From: Tyto alba
Taxonomy: Eukaryota > Chordata > Aves > Strigiformes > Tytonidae
NCBI RefSeq assembly: GCF_018691265.1
Contig: NW_024881300.1
Span: 3,243,046 to 3,307,045, forward strand
DNA: 64,000 nt
Direction of reading: 5' to 3'
Positions 45,752 to 55,798 of the stretch are shown here, one piece after another. A program made the position numbers and the translations under genes. The notes below the pieces were generated by a model, which saw nothing but the letters and a program-made list of their open reading frames with translations, made no database searches and was not told where the DNA came from. The stretch's first letter is position 1; the number at the start of each line of letters is the position of its first letter.

Positions 45752-45757
45752 AATAAA
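45752..45757 (+). terminator. PHAF1: Poly(A) signal AATAAA (main candidate) of PHAF1
   Basis: The hexamer is followed within 15-30 bases by GGGTGTTCTTGC and a T13-type run, a good GT/T-rich downstream element. Cleavage would fall near 45770-45780. Confidence 0.65.
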
Positions 45758-48700
45758 ATAATGGGTGTTCTTGCTTTTTTTTTTTCTTATCAATTAGTTC
45801 TTTTTATTTTACTGTCTTTCAGACATTATATTTGAAGTACCTGACTAGTGTTCCTCCTTTACAGCCGGTATGGTCTGTTCTCCAAAGAAACTGTATAAAA
45901 ATTAACGTAACTTGCAGTCCGTTTCCTAGCAGATACATGAAAGTGTGTGATAAATTTTTGCCCTGAAGTGGAGAGGGAAGGTCTTTAAATTATGGTAAAT
46001 AATACCTTGGTCAAAAATGCAGTTGCTACCCAAAGGCTGACATGAGTGTATCGTTAAAATCGCTCAAGCTTCGACGTTTGAGTATTGCACACCAGAAGGG
46101 AGGAAATGTCTGCAGTGAAAGGAGCGAGTGTGAATTCTCGTGGTGCTTTCCTGTGCCCTGAGGTACCTCAGCAGGGAAGCAGTGGAAGCCTGCTCACCCT
46201 GGCGTAGCGCGGAGGCTGACGCAGGGCGCAGGGAACGTGCCTCCTGTTTCCAGTCACGCGTCTCCTGCGCTGGCTCTGCGGCGCAGGGTAGAGCACTTGG
46301 CTCTCCCTCCTCTCGCATCCCACAGTTCTGGACTATAAAATGGCCTTGCCTAGTGCTTGGCTCAGCCTGCTCTTGGAGAATTTTACGATCTCTGAATTGA
46401 GACGGTGTGCATGCTTATGCTTGTTACTAAAACATGACAGCAATCCCGCTAGTAACTTTAATTAATTAATCCCATTCCAGTAAAGGCTCCAGATTAGCTG
46501 CAGGAGGTGTTAAATTCTTGATGGGATGATTTGAGTAATGGCTGCGCAGATGCTACCAATATCCTGTTCTCAGGCACATTCAGCTGAAATTCTGTAGAAG
46601 TGTGAGGCCAGGACTGCTGCTGTAGCACGCGCCGCGGGAGGTCAGCAGCCAAGGCACCGAACAGCTTCAGTGGCTGCCATCTCTGCTTGTAATGCTCTGG
46701 TGACCCGAAGCAACTCAGGGTAGATAATGAAACATGCTCTCTTAACAGCCCGGGTACTTCTCTAGGTCAGCCCCTTCATCTTTAGAAGTTCCTCTAACAG
46801 ACAAAAATGAAAGGTAACTTTGCATCTTGGCCGCTGCAGGTGGGCTGAGCACAAAGCCTTGGACTTCTGGGAGAGGCAGAGCTATAATGCGAAGCAGCTC
46901 TTCTGGGTTTCCTTGCCCTTCCCTTGTGATTGCAGCTGTTCATAGCTCGCTTCTCTGAGATGTTTTGATTTGCTGTTCTTTGGACTGAGCCAAGCAGGCG
47001 GTTGCTGTGCTGATGCGTTTTAGGGGAGCTGGTGTGGAGCGTTAAGGACTTGGTGATGTTAAAAATTTTGACTGGGTGGGGGGGGACTGGTGGCAGTTTT
47101 GAATCACCATAACAAAGAGAGGAGGAAATAGGGAATAGAGGTGCTCTGGGGGCGAGGGTGAGGGTGGCAGTGTGACGGGAGGGAGGGGCTGGGACAGGGC
47201 TGCTCCCTGCCGAGGGGTGCTCGGGGCGCAGCAGCGTGCCAGCTCGAGCTCTGCCGGGCCGGCTGGGCAGGGGCATCACCTTCCCCTCCCAAAGGAACCC
47301 AGAGATTTGGGCTGTGTCAGATCCCATCTCAGCCGGTGCTCTTGTTGGAGTCACATATTGATCCATACAGATCCTGCGTGTTGGCAACGTGGGTGTTGGT
47401 CCGTCGTTTTGGTTTCATAGGATAAAACTGTTTGATATAACATTAAGTACAATTTGCATTTCTAATAAAACGCTTTGTGCATATGATCCCATTTAGATGT
47501 GTGCCTTTTTCCTTTGTGTAGAAATTAAGAGTCTGTGTGTGTGTCTACTTAACTTGAACATTGCAATATTTTCCACAGTATTTAATTTGTTCACACTTAA
47601 TAAAACCAGTGGTTGTGCTCTTCTTTTTGGAGGTGAAGCTGATATTTCTTCCCTGGGCTCCTGTGACTGCTACAGGCAGTACTATATAGATCAGTGCTGC
47701 TGTGTAATGCTAGAACCCTCTGTTCCCCAAAATGCAGTTCCTGTCAAGAAAATCTGATTTTCTGTTGCCAGGAAACATCACACTTGTAATTCTGAACAGA
47801 TCTTTTTGCCAAAATAGTAATCGGGTGGTGTGTGAGAACCGATTCACGCGCTCATGATCGTTCATATTCCAGAATTCTCATCAAGTCTGTTTAAAACAAA
47901 ACCTTTCCCACGGTTCAGCATTGCAGCAAGACGGTGGTTCACCCTTGTCAGGGGCTGGCTGGAGGTTAGAGCCCAGCTGGCAATTCTCAAAGGGAAACGG
48001 GGGGTGGTGGTGCCCACTTCCCAGTGACTTTGTCTTGTTACAGCCATTTAGCAACTTTACTAAGCTGGACCTCTGTTAGGCTTTGTGTCTGATGGCTCCA
48101 AATGTAGTTAAGAGAGTCCATCTGTCTGTGGGAAGCTGTGTGACTCTTGCTTTGAAAGTAAATGCCATGTCCAAGCTGTAGGTATTTGCTTCAGCATGTT
48201 TGGACACAGACCATGGTGTCCCATATGAAAGAATTTCACATGGGCTGGTTGTTGGTTGATAGGTCTTTGAGTTCAGAATAATTTTTGGTGTCGTGATGCA
48301 AAAAACATTACTTGGTGCTAGCTCTGCAGATACAATTGTTCCATGTCAACTTTTGCCCCACTAACTTTTTTTTTTTTTTATTTACCTCCTTTATCTTGAT
48401 TACACCAACACAAAGCGGTCACCTCTTGCTGAATCTGTCAGACATAACCTGGCACAGCACGTGTAACCAAATAAATACATCATGGTGTGTGTTTGGGGAG
48501 TTGAAAAGAGCCAACCACAACTAATTTATATTTTGTGTAAGATATGGCCCAGGACGTTGCAGAGATACGGTAAGGTTGAGGCAAAATAAGGGGAAATTAA
48601 AAATGGAGTAACTGAAGATACTCTGGAGCACTGAAATAGGATTGGGAGTTGCTGAAGCAGGGGCTTTGCTCGAGGCCAGGGTGTAACCAGTCCAGGTGGG

Positions 48701-48899
48701 TGAAAACTGCATCTACAAAGGGATTTGTTTTTGCAGGGGCATGTGTGTTACTTGGAGGGTTCAGGTGGAACTTAAATAACATATTATCTACCTATGTGAA
48801 TTTTAGCCGTAACTAATAAAGTCACTGTTTAAATGTTTTATCTGCCAAACATTATATCAAAGGCTTTTGTTTTCTTTGTGGGGATGTGTATTTTTCCAG

Positions 48900-48959
48900 C
48901 AGGCGAAAGCATTCATTTTCATGATCTGGGAGCGCTGGCTGCTTGAAATGGCGGGAAAG
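48900..48959 (+). other. Exon-like 60-nt segment, orphan
   Basis: An acceptor-like ATTTTTCCAG ends at 48899 and a near-consensus donor AAG|gtaagt begins at 48960. The 60 nt between are open in frame 1 and read QAKAFIFMIWERWLLEMAGK. No partner exon was identified and I do not recognise the peptide. It could be a 3' alternative or downstream exon of PHAF1, part of a non-coding transcript, or chance. Confidence 0.25.
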
Positions 48960-49260
48960 GTAAGTTGGGGCTTGCAGAGCAGGTCATTTACTGTGGTATA
49001 AGATATTGTTACAACCCTAGCTTTTGTTCTGGACTAGGCTGTAATGATTTAATGTAACCTTTTCTGTTTCCTACCCTAATTAATTCCCCTTTAAACATTA
49101 CTAGTTTGGTCACGTTAAAGTACTGCATATTGCACTTTTGGAAACTGGTTTTAAGTGCCTTAATGTTTCACACCTACAGTATATATTACACTTAGTGCAT
49201 AAGTTTCATTCCAGTATTAATATCCTTCAGAGAGACATTTAGTTTAAATACCAATCATGC

Positions 49261-49308
49261 AAAAAAAAAAAAAAAAAAAAAAAAAAAACCACAACAAAAA
49301 AACCCAAA
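49261..49308 (+). repeat. A28 homopolymer and A-rich tract
   Basis: Twenty-eight consecutive A, then CCACAAC and more A-rich sequence. It is flanked by AATCATGC (49253-49260) and its inverse GCATGATT (49316-49323). No target-site direct repeat is visible. Confidence 0.85.
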
Positions 49309-52300
49309 CAAACCTGCATGATTATGCAATGTGCAGTCTAATCAACTAAGTAATCAAAACAGCCTGAATCACTGTATTCCCTTTTCACCTCTGCTGGTCT
49401 CTCAGAAAAACTGAAGCCCTGAAACCCCAAGTTCACCCTGTTCTTCGCTGGGTAGCTCTCTTGCATCCACAATAACAGAGACTGCTAAGGTTATTTCTTC
49501 TGCTTCTATGGCCAGAGAAAGCGTTTGCCTCAATATCACGCCTTCATTCCCAGCCAGCTCAGTCAGTCCCCTGGGGACGAGGCAGTCACCCCAGACCTGT
49601 GTTATTTTATGGTTTTTAGCCTGGTCTTGGCACTCGGCCTGTCAACGGGCAGGCTGGGAAAGGGAGGGAGGGGGAGAAGGCCCGTGAGCTGGGTTTGGAT
49701 GAATTGGAGCGAGAGTTGGGCTGGTGGGGGAGCTGTTTGCTGCTCCTGGAGGGACTGGGATGCGCTCGTCCTTTGCAATTTAGTTTCTTCTCTTATTTCT
49801 CGGTATGGTTTTCTTACTGACCATAAGCCTAGAAAATAATGAAAAGTTGGATTTAAGAGTTTTGCCTGTTTTGACAAGCATCAGTAGAGTTAGTAGCACT
49901 GTTAGTGAAATGCGGTGGGCTGCTGAGACCTGCAGCTCCAGCTTCAGATTGTACTTTGGGGCAGACTCCTTCCCCCCAATCTGATTGTCTTTCAGCGCTC
50001 TCCGGGGAATGTTCTCAATGCTAGTATTTAGGATTCTCTGAGCCGGGGGATTTTGTACTGTTTGATTTTTGCAGTTGGGGTTTGCTTCTGAGAACCTGCT
50101 GTAGAAAGATGTATAATTAAACTGCAGACAGGAAGCACAATATTTTAGCACTCGGCTGCTTCAGAGCCATCTTTGGCTTTCTTTTTTATGATGTCTAAGT
50201 CAGCAGTGGCCTGACCAAATAATGGATCTTGGCATTTGCTACCGGTTTATGTGTTCAGAGCTGCATTTGGAGGTGCTGAATGTGAGGTTCAAGCCAGCGC
50301 TGCTCGTTATAGTGACCAAATCTGGCTACTTCTGTACAGTAGGAACAAAAATGGACTGTGTGTGGATCCCTGGGATTCAATAAACCCTACTATACTGTAT
50401 TAGCTTCAGATGTTTACGTCTGTCTTGAGGAAGTCTGTTTGCGTTCCTTGCTACTGGTGGAACCCACTTAGGATGTGTTTGTGTTTTGATTTCTCATCAT
50501 AGCTTAGTCATGAAAAAATTGCCAAGCAAGGCTTTGCAGCAAAACCCCGACTGGTGCACAGAATTAGCCAGTTAATAAAAGCTGCTCAGAGTGTCGTTCT
50601 GAAATGGATGGTTTTGATTTTTCTGAGATGCATCAGAAAGGTTGGTAGAGAGTCCTTCCTGACAGGCCTCATACACACCTGAGGCTTTGAGGTTTTCTGA
50701 AAAGACCCCCATCTTTTAGGAAACAGTCTCCAGCTTGGGTGAAGTCAAAGACTTTTTGTCTGCTGTAGCAGTAAGTAGAATTTAAAAAACTGCAGAGGGT
50801 GCAGCACTGCCCTCCAGCATTTCCCCAGTGCATTATGCTCATGTATGAGGTCTGTGAACTTCCAGCTCAACTGCAGAAGCAAATGGAAACTTTTAAAACC
50901 AGGTGAAATGGGCCATGCAGCAGAGGCTGGAGAACAAAAGCAGATGTATCTTTCATTAGTAGATACTAGATTTAGTATTCATTGAATAAAAGAAATGAGC
51001 TATTCCGTAGACTAAGACAAGAGAGTCAACAGTTTGCTCTAGTTCTGTTTGTGCCAGCTGTTGGGGTCTGTGCTGGCACAGGTGGGTGTTGAACAGCAAG
51101 TGTGATCTGGGACAAAATGCACTCGTTAATGCCGTGTTGTGGGTAGATTGCAGATCTGAAGGCATTATAGAGCCAATCTCTGTTCATCTCCCAGCTTAAA
51201 GGGAAGATCTTAGTAAGGACTGCTGAACCTGACTAGCTGCCTTGTAGGAAATCGTAAGGTAAGCCATGTTTATCTTTCTGTCATTACCATTAAGTCCAGC
51301 ATAAGGAAGGATTTGCCAAGTTATCCAAAATAACGAATAATGTATTTTTCATGTTACTGTCTTCACAAAAAACACCTGTGGTGTTAGTCATACAGCGTGT
51401 GTGCAGATGTACTTGACGGACTCACTCTGACAACTAGAGGCACTTCTGCATGCTGTCTTTTAATTATGGTATAAATAATTTCCCAAACCGTAAACTAATC
51501 AGAGGTAATACATTTCTGTACAAGTTCATAAATACGTAAGTATCACACATATCAGCAGACAGGGGCGTGACTGGCTTTCTCCCACCAGCAAGGCTCTGGC
51601 TTATTTCCACACTCTACAGAGCTCCTTGTGAAGCTCACAATGAGCATTTTTGTATTTCAGGATTGCATCCTGAAAATATCCCAAATCAACACGTAGTCTT
51701 TTGATTTCTATATAGCTGACCTTTCCTTGGAAATACGTTATTGTGAGGCTTAAACTCCTATGATGAAGGTAACACGTTAGACTGTTGTTAACAGTTTACC
51801 AGTAGGTAGTACCAGGCTGCTTTCCTCCGTGTTGGGAGTAGCTTATGTGAGTACTGAGCCTGGGCTGCTGGGGTTGGGAGGAAGGTCATACCCAGATATG
51901 AAATGCAGCTGTGCTGCAGGCTCTGTTCAAGGGAGAGCAGCTTCCTGGATAGTTATGACTGACTGTAGTTTCCTTTGAAGCTGTGTGTGTGTGCCCTCCT
52001 GAAGAGGGATGACATCAGGGATTCTCTGAGGGATAGGAGTTTTGTTGAGGGGGAAGAAATTGCAAAAGAATTAACACACACGGTATCAGCAGTGAATTCA
52101 GGCTCTTTGCCCCATGAATTTCATAGTGCTTTAACCCTGATTTAGAGGAATTTACTTCCTCTTTGATGTCCAAGAAAAAGATGTTCTTTTAAGTTAATCT
52201 GCTGCTGGAAAAAAAAACAAAATACTTCAAAGCATTGACTGTCCTTTGAAAGACTAAGCAATCCAGTGTTCTTATCCGATGCTTAAAATACATATGAAGT

Positions 52301-53205
52301 TACAGACCGACTGAAACTTGGAAAGCCCAACAGAAAGATTGCTGTGTGCTTTTTGCTTCCTGGCAGTAAATTTAAAGGCTTTTATTCTGAAGCCCTTTTG
52401 TCTGAAGACTACTTTCTCCCTTCACATGACACCCGCAGCAATATGAAAAGTCTTGGCTGCTCTTTGCAGTTGACTGTATGCCAGGCAAGAGCACTGAGGC
52501 CTATAGAAACCAGCCCAGTCCATTGACAAGTTTTCTTTTGGTTTGAAGAAGCTCCCAAATGTGACGCAAGCAGCAGCTCTGTGGTTTTACCCTCGCAAGC
52601 GAAGGCCAAAGGATGTCTCCAGATGCAAGCCTTCTGAAGATCTGGATTCAATGGTGAGAGAGATCAGATACTGTTGGATGACTGAGTTTTCACTGAATGT
52701 CAGTCAGCACAGTGTAGAGAGCCTGAGCTCATGGGAGTGCCAAAAACTGGTCCTCTGAGTCCTGAGTGTGTTAACGGAGCAGATGTATGAACTGAGGAGT
52801 TGCTATGAATAATGAAAAATCAAGACTCAGAGGGATCAATTCAACGTTCTTGTCCTTTCTTTAAAGGCCCTTTGGAAGTCTTCCCCTTCCCAGTTTACCT
52901 ACTTACCTGTCCTTTGCTCAACCAGCCACGCCAGCCTCAGCATCCAGTTTGTTTTCTTGTAGTCTACCCTATCTGCAACGCATCGGATCCCATTGCAATA
53001 GCTGTTAGTTGTTCTTTTCTTCTTACGAGGCCTACAGAAAGCACACCAGGCAGCAGTGATTTGATTTGAGCGTACAGTAGGTGCCTTGAATTCCTTTAGT
53101 CTAGTTACTGTGTAGTTTGGTCATTTCTCAATGAGTCTGAGTCAAGGTAACAAGTTGACAACGATCCCTGCGCTCCTTGGCGTCATCTCTTAGCCTCTAT
53201 CTTCT

Positions 53206-53211
53206 TTTATT
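53206..53211 (-). terminator. B3GNT9: Candidate poly(A) signal of B3GNT9
   Basis: TTTATT on the + strand reads AATAAA on the - strand, about 340 bases past the B3GNT9 stop. Other, A/T-rich hexamer-like sites near 53310-53325 are possible alternatives. Confidence 0.5.
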
Positions 53212-53550
53212 TCTCACATTTTTAACAACGAAAAATCTCCAAGGACTGCCTCTTGCAATGTGCTTTTACGCACTGACCCACTAAGCGCTACTATAATTCT
53301 AATAAATAATAATAAATTAAATACACTGTTACGATTATTTGGACTCATTAATGGAGAAGGACCTACACGGTATGTGTGTGCAAATGTGGAATTTGGGTAA
53401 ATTCCTGAAATAGTTTGTCGCCTTCTCTTAACATTGTAAATAAGATGTGCTAAAATACTTTGCTTCTGAAGTAGGTTCATTTGGTTGCAGCAGTTCCAGG
53501 TTCCCTTTCTCAGCTGGTTTTCTACGTGTTTCTGCTGCAGTCTGCCTGCA
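53212..53550 (-). other. B3GNT9: B3GNT9 3' UTR (extent inferred)
   Basis: AT-rich sequence between the stop codon and the candidate poly(A) signal, with no other feature seen. Confidence 0.5.
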
Positions 53551-54798
53551 TTATCTGAGGGGTGATGCCTGTGTTGTTGTTTGAGCTTTCTTTTTCCATT
53601 GGAAAGGCTTCTTCACTTGCTTCTTCTGAGTACAGGAAAGGCGTGGGCTGTGGAGCAGGTTCCACATTAGCCAGATCTCTGCAACTTTCAGACTGTGAAC
53701 TACCATGAGATCTTTGTAAAAGCAAGGGTCAAATGTTTGTAGGTGTGGGGCAGCAGAAGGCTTGACAATGCCAAAGGTCTTGAATCCTTCATGCAAAATG
53801 GGTTTGAGGTTGATTCTCTGTAAGCACATGCCCAGAAAGACATCGTCGATGGGGAAGAGTTCCACCTCCCTGCAGGCCCTAGAGAGCTTCCTCATGGTAC
53901 GGCTGGACAGCAAAAACCCTCCTCCTCCTGCATAGGCTGGATAGATGCTTAGCCCATACATGGTCTCTGGGATATAGTATTTGCTCTTCCGGACGCGGAT
54001 GGGGCGGGCATTGTAGATGATGTCCCCAACGAAGAGGTCCTCAGTGGGGTCATGCCTCTCAAGGAAGTCAACAATGTTCTCAACGTTGACAAAAACATCG
54101 GCGTCACCTTTAAAAATAAATTTCACATTGTGACAGAATTCAGCAGCCCAGTTCAGGAAGTGGATCTCCTTCAGGGTCAGATTAAAGAAAGTATCCATGA
54201 AGTCCCAGAGTAAAATGTCCCGGTAGGTCTGACTCTCCTGGTGGATCAGGGTCTCCCACGTCGCCAGCACTGTCCTATTCTTTGGTGTTCCCAGGAGGAA
54301 CACTCGCTGGATCTGCTCCCCATTCACCAAACCCTCCCTGCCCCAAGTTTTCCGGACAATCTCACGTCTGTCAAAGTCTTCAACTACTGATTTGATAGCG
54401 ATGAGCAGAAAGGGACCTCTAGGTGTCTTCCTGCATTTCTTGGGCTGGTTAATGAGGAGATTGAAGTTCCTGTTATCCTTGTTCAGGAGATAGTGCTTGA
54501 AGTTGAAAGCAGAATCAGCCAAGGGAGGTGGAGTTGTAGTTTGTGCCCTGTTGTTGGCCTCTTCTGTTCGTCTAACGGTAGGAGTTACTTGGGGTCTGGG
54601 TACCGTTGCCTCTGCTGGCATCAGTCTCCAAGGTGCTCTGGGGTCAGAGAATATTTCTGGTGTTACTGAAGGCTTCTTCTGTGTCGGCTCCTTGTTTCCT
54701 GCCGGGACCAAATGTTCCAGCTGGGTGTAAAGTAAAGAGCAAAGCGCTACCAGCAGGAAGAGGGTACAGATCGCATCCCCTTTGAGACGAACTCTCAT
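53551..54798 (-). CDS. B3GNT9: B3GNT9, beta-1,3-N-acetylglucosaminyltransferase 9
   Basis: A single-exon coding region of 415 residues. It is a family GT31 enzyme of the Golgi that would transfer N-acetylglucosamine from UDP-GlcNAc in beta-1,3 linkage. The specific acceptor of this member is poorly known. The N-terminus has a short cytosolic tail (MRVRLKGD), then a membrane anchor at about 9-25 (AICTLFLLVALCSLLYT), as in a type II protein. A Pro/Thr-rich stem runs to about 95. Catalytic-domain motifs are RREIVRKTWG (144-153), the metal-binding DxD as DAD (232-234), YAGGGGFLLS (289-298) and ELFPIDDVFLG (313-323). N-glycosylation sequons are at N174 and N206. The frame is open further upstream, to 54942, but a splice acceptor at 54863-54864 and the human start context favour 54798. 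Human B3GNT9 is about 402 residues and also neighbours PHAF1. The Lys-rich C-terminus extends past the usual end (FQW). Confidence 0.95.
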   Translation of the reverse strand: MRVRLKGDAICTLFLLVALCSLLYTQLEHLVPAGNKEPTQKKPSVTPEIFSDPRAPWRLMPAEATVPRPQVTPTVRRTEEANNRAQTTTPPPLADSAFNFKHYLLNKDNRNFNLLINQPKKCRKTPRGPFLLIAIKSVVEDFDRREIVRKTWGREGLVNGEQIQRVFLLGTPKNRTVLATWETLIHQESQTYRDILLWDFMDTFFNLTLKEIHFLNWAAEFCHNVKFIFKGDADVFVNVENIVDFLERHDPTEDLFVGDIIYNARPIRVRKSKYYIPETMYGLSIYPAYAGGGGFLLSSRTMRKLSRACREVELFPIDDVFLGMCLQRINLKPILHEGFKTFGIVKPSAAPHLQTFDPCFYKDLMVVHSLKVAEIWLMWNLLHSPRLSCTQKKQVKKPFQWKKKAQTTTQASPLR

Positions 54799-54862
54799 TG
54801 TCTCTGCGGTGTTTCTGGGACTGTTAAAAGCTGTGTCTGAGCTGCCTGGCACCAATGTCCAT
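54799..54862 (-). other. B3GNT9: B3GNT9 5' UTR portion of the coding exon
   Basis: On the - strand an acceptor GCTTATTTACAG ends at 54863, so this exon probably begins at 54862, leaving 64 leader bases before the start codon. The leader holds a 12-codon upstream ORF. Confidence 0.6.
54824..54862 (-). other. Upstream ORF in the B3GNT9 leader
   Basis: The first three bases of the inferred exon are ATG. The frame reads MDIGARQLRHSF and stops at TAA (54824-54826), 25 bases before the B3GNT9 start and out of frame with it. Its context has G at +4. It would be translated only if the acceptor at 54863-54864 is used and earlier leader sequence allows. Whether it has any effect is unknown. Confidence 0.4.
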
Positions 54863-55263
54863 CTGTAAATAAGCACACGGTGTGTCAGCAATGAGGATTC
54901 GGCAGCTTTGAAGCATGCAGGCAAGACTAACTGAAACACCAACTAGCAGCAAAGTGCATTTTACTCGGACAAACACTGAGACGTGCTGAGGAACTTGCCA
55001 AAAGGCACACGGGTTGCAAACCAGAGGCTGATCCTAGTGCTCTGGCTCTGTGACTTGGTTAGTTAAGTCACCAAGCAGTCATCCATCATCCAGAAAAGCA
55101 CTGCCTAAGCACAACACGAAATCAGCCCTTCCTCCTACATCCCTCTGCCAAACACGTTTTGCCATTTCAGAGGTTTCACTGCTTTGGGAAAAACAAGGTG
55201 GAAAATTATGAACAATGCCATTCTCCCATAAATCATTAGATGATTTCCCGCACACACCCCCCA

Positions 55264-55293
55264 CCCCCCCCCCCCCCTTTTTTTTTTCCCCCT
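55264..55293 (+). repeat. C14-T11-C polypyrimidine tract
   Basis: Fourteen C, then eleven T, then C and short pyrimidine runs, preceded by CA-type units (ACACACCCCCC). Low-complexity sequence. Confidence 0.85.
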
Positions 55294-55779
55294 AACTCGA
55301 TAACTGTTTCTTGCTCCATTTACCCTTTTTCTGTCAAAACGGGGCGGTGCAGAGCTGGCTGCTGAAGGGCAGACTTTGCAGCAGCAGAGTGTCGCTGGCG
55401 TTTCCCTGCACGTAGAGCCAGCTCCTGTAAGCCAACTATGATTTGTGCTTTCAGAATGAATACATTAGGCACACTCTCGAATGCACATAGGGCCTTTTTG
55501 CTGCCAGTAATCTCTATAAAATATTAAACCTTTATAAATAACTGCCATTAACAAGGTTACAAGGGGCCACGGGTGTTTTGCCTGTGACAAATCGCCCGAA
55601 CCAGTAAGCAAGAGGTGGGCAATTAAATCCCAATATGCAGAAGCAAGGCAGAGCCTGGTGGTAGAAATGTTTTATTCACGTGTGATAGATGAAGCTGCCT
55701 TTTGAAATACAAGATTCGGTTCCGCACTTACACTTTTCCCAGAGATCTTCTGTCTCATTTAATCAGTTCTTCAACTGCA

Positions 55780-55798
55780 AACAAACAAACAAACAAAA
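55780..55798 (+). repeat. (CAAA)n microsatellite
   Basis: Four to five CAAA units, flanked by unique sequence. Confidence 0.75.

Larger units (their letters stand above)
43803..45775 (+). other. PHAF1: PHAF1 3' UTR (extent inferred)
   Basis: The AT-rich sequence after the stop lacks splice-like boundaries and contains T runs (for example 43895-43912) and a GT/TA microsatellite around 44241-44260. It also has a (TG)n at 45376-45390. It runs into two AATAAA hexamers, the second followed by GT/T-rich sequence, which makes an end near 45775 likely. A longer form ending after the AATAAA at 47464 is possible. Confidence 0.65.
45780..53205. other. Intergenic interval between convergent PHAF1 and B3GNT9
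   Basis: No frame here gives a protein I recognise. The interval holds a GC-richer patch at about 46140-47340, an AATAAA at 47464-47469 that might serve a long PHAF1 transcript, an A28 tract at 49261, and an exon-like segment at 48900-48959. The open frames inside it look like chance frames. Confidence 0.6.

Noticed and set aside
52543..52758. + strand 71-codon frame with a basic stretch (FYPRKRRPKDVS)
   Set aside because: It begins at TTG, has no partner exon or conserved motif, and has only average coding character.
54799..54942. N-terminal extension of B3GNT9 by 48 residues
   Set aside because: The frame is open, but a good acceptor at 54863-54864 cuts it. Only the Met at 54798 is followed directly by the short basic tail and membrane anchor expected for this family.
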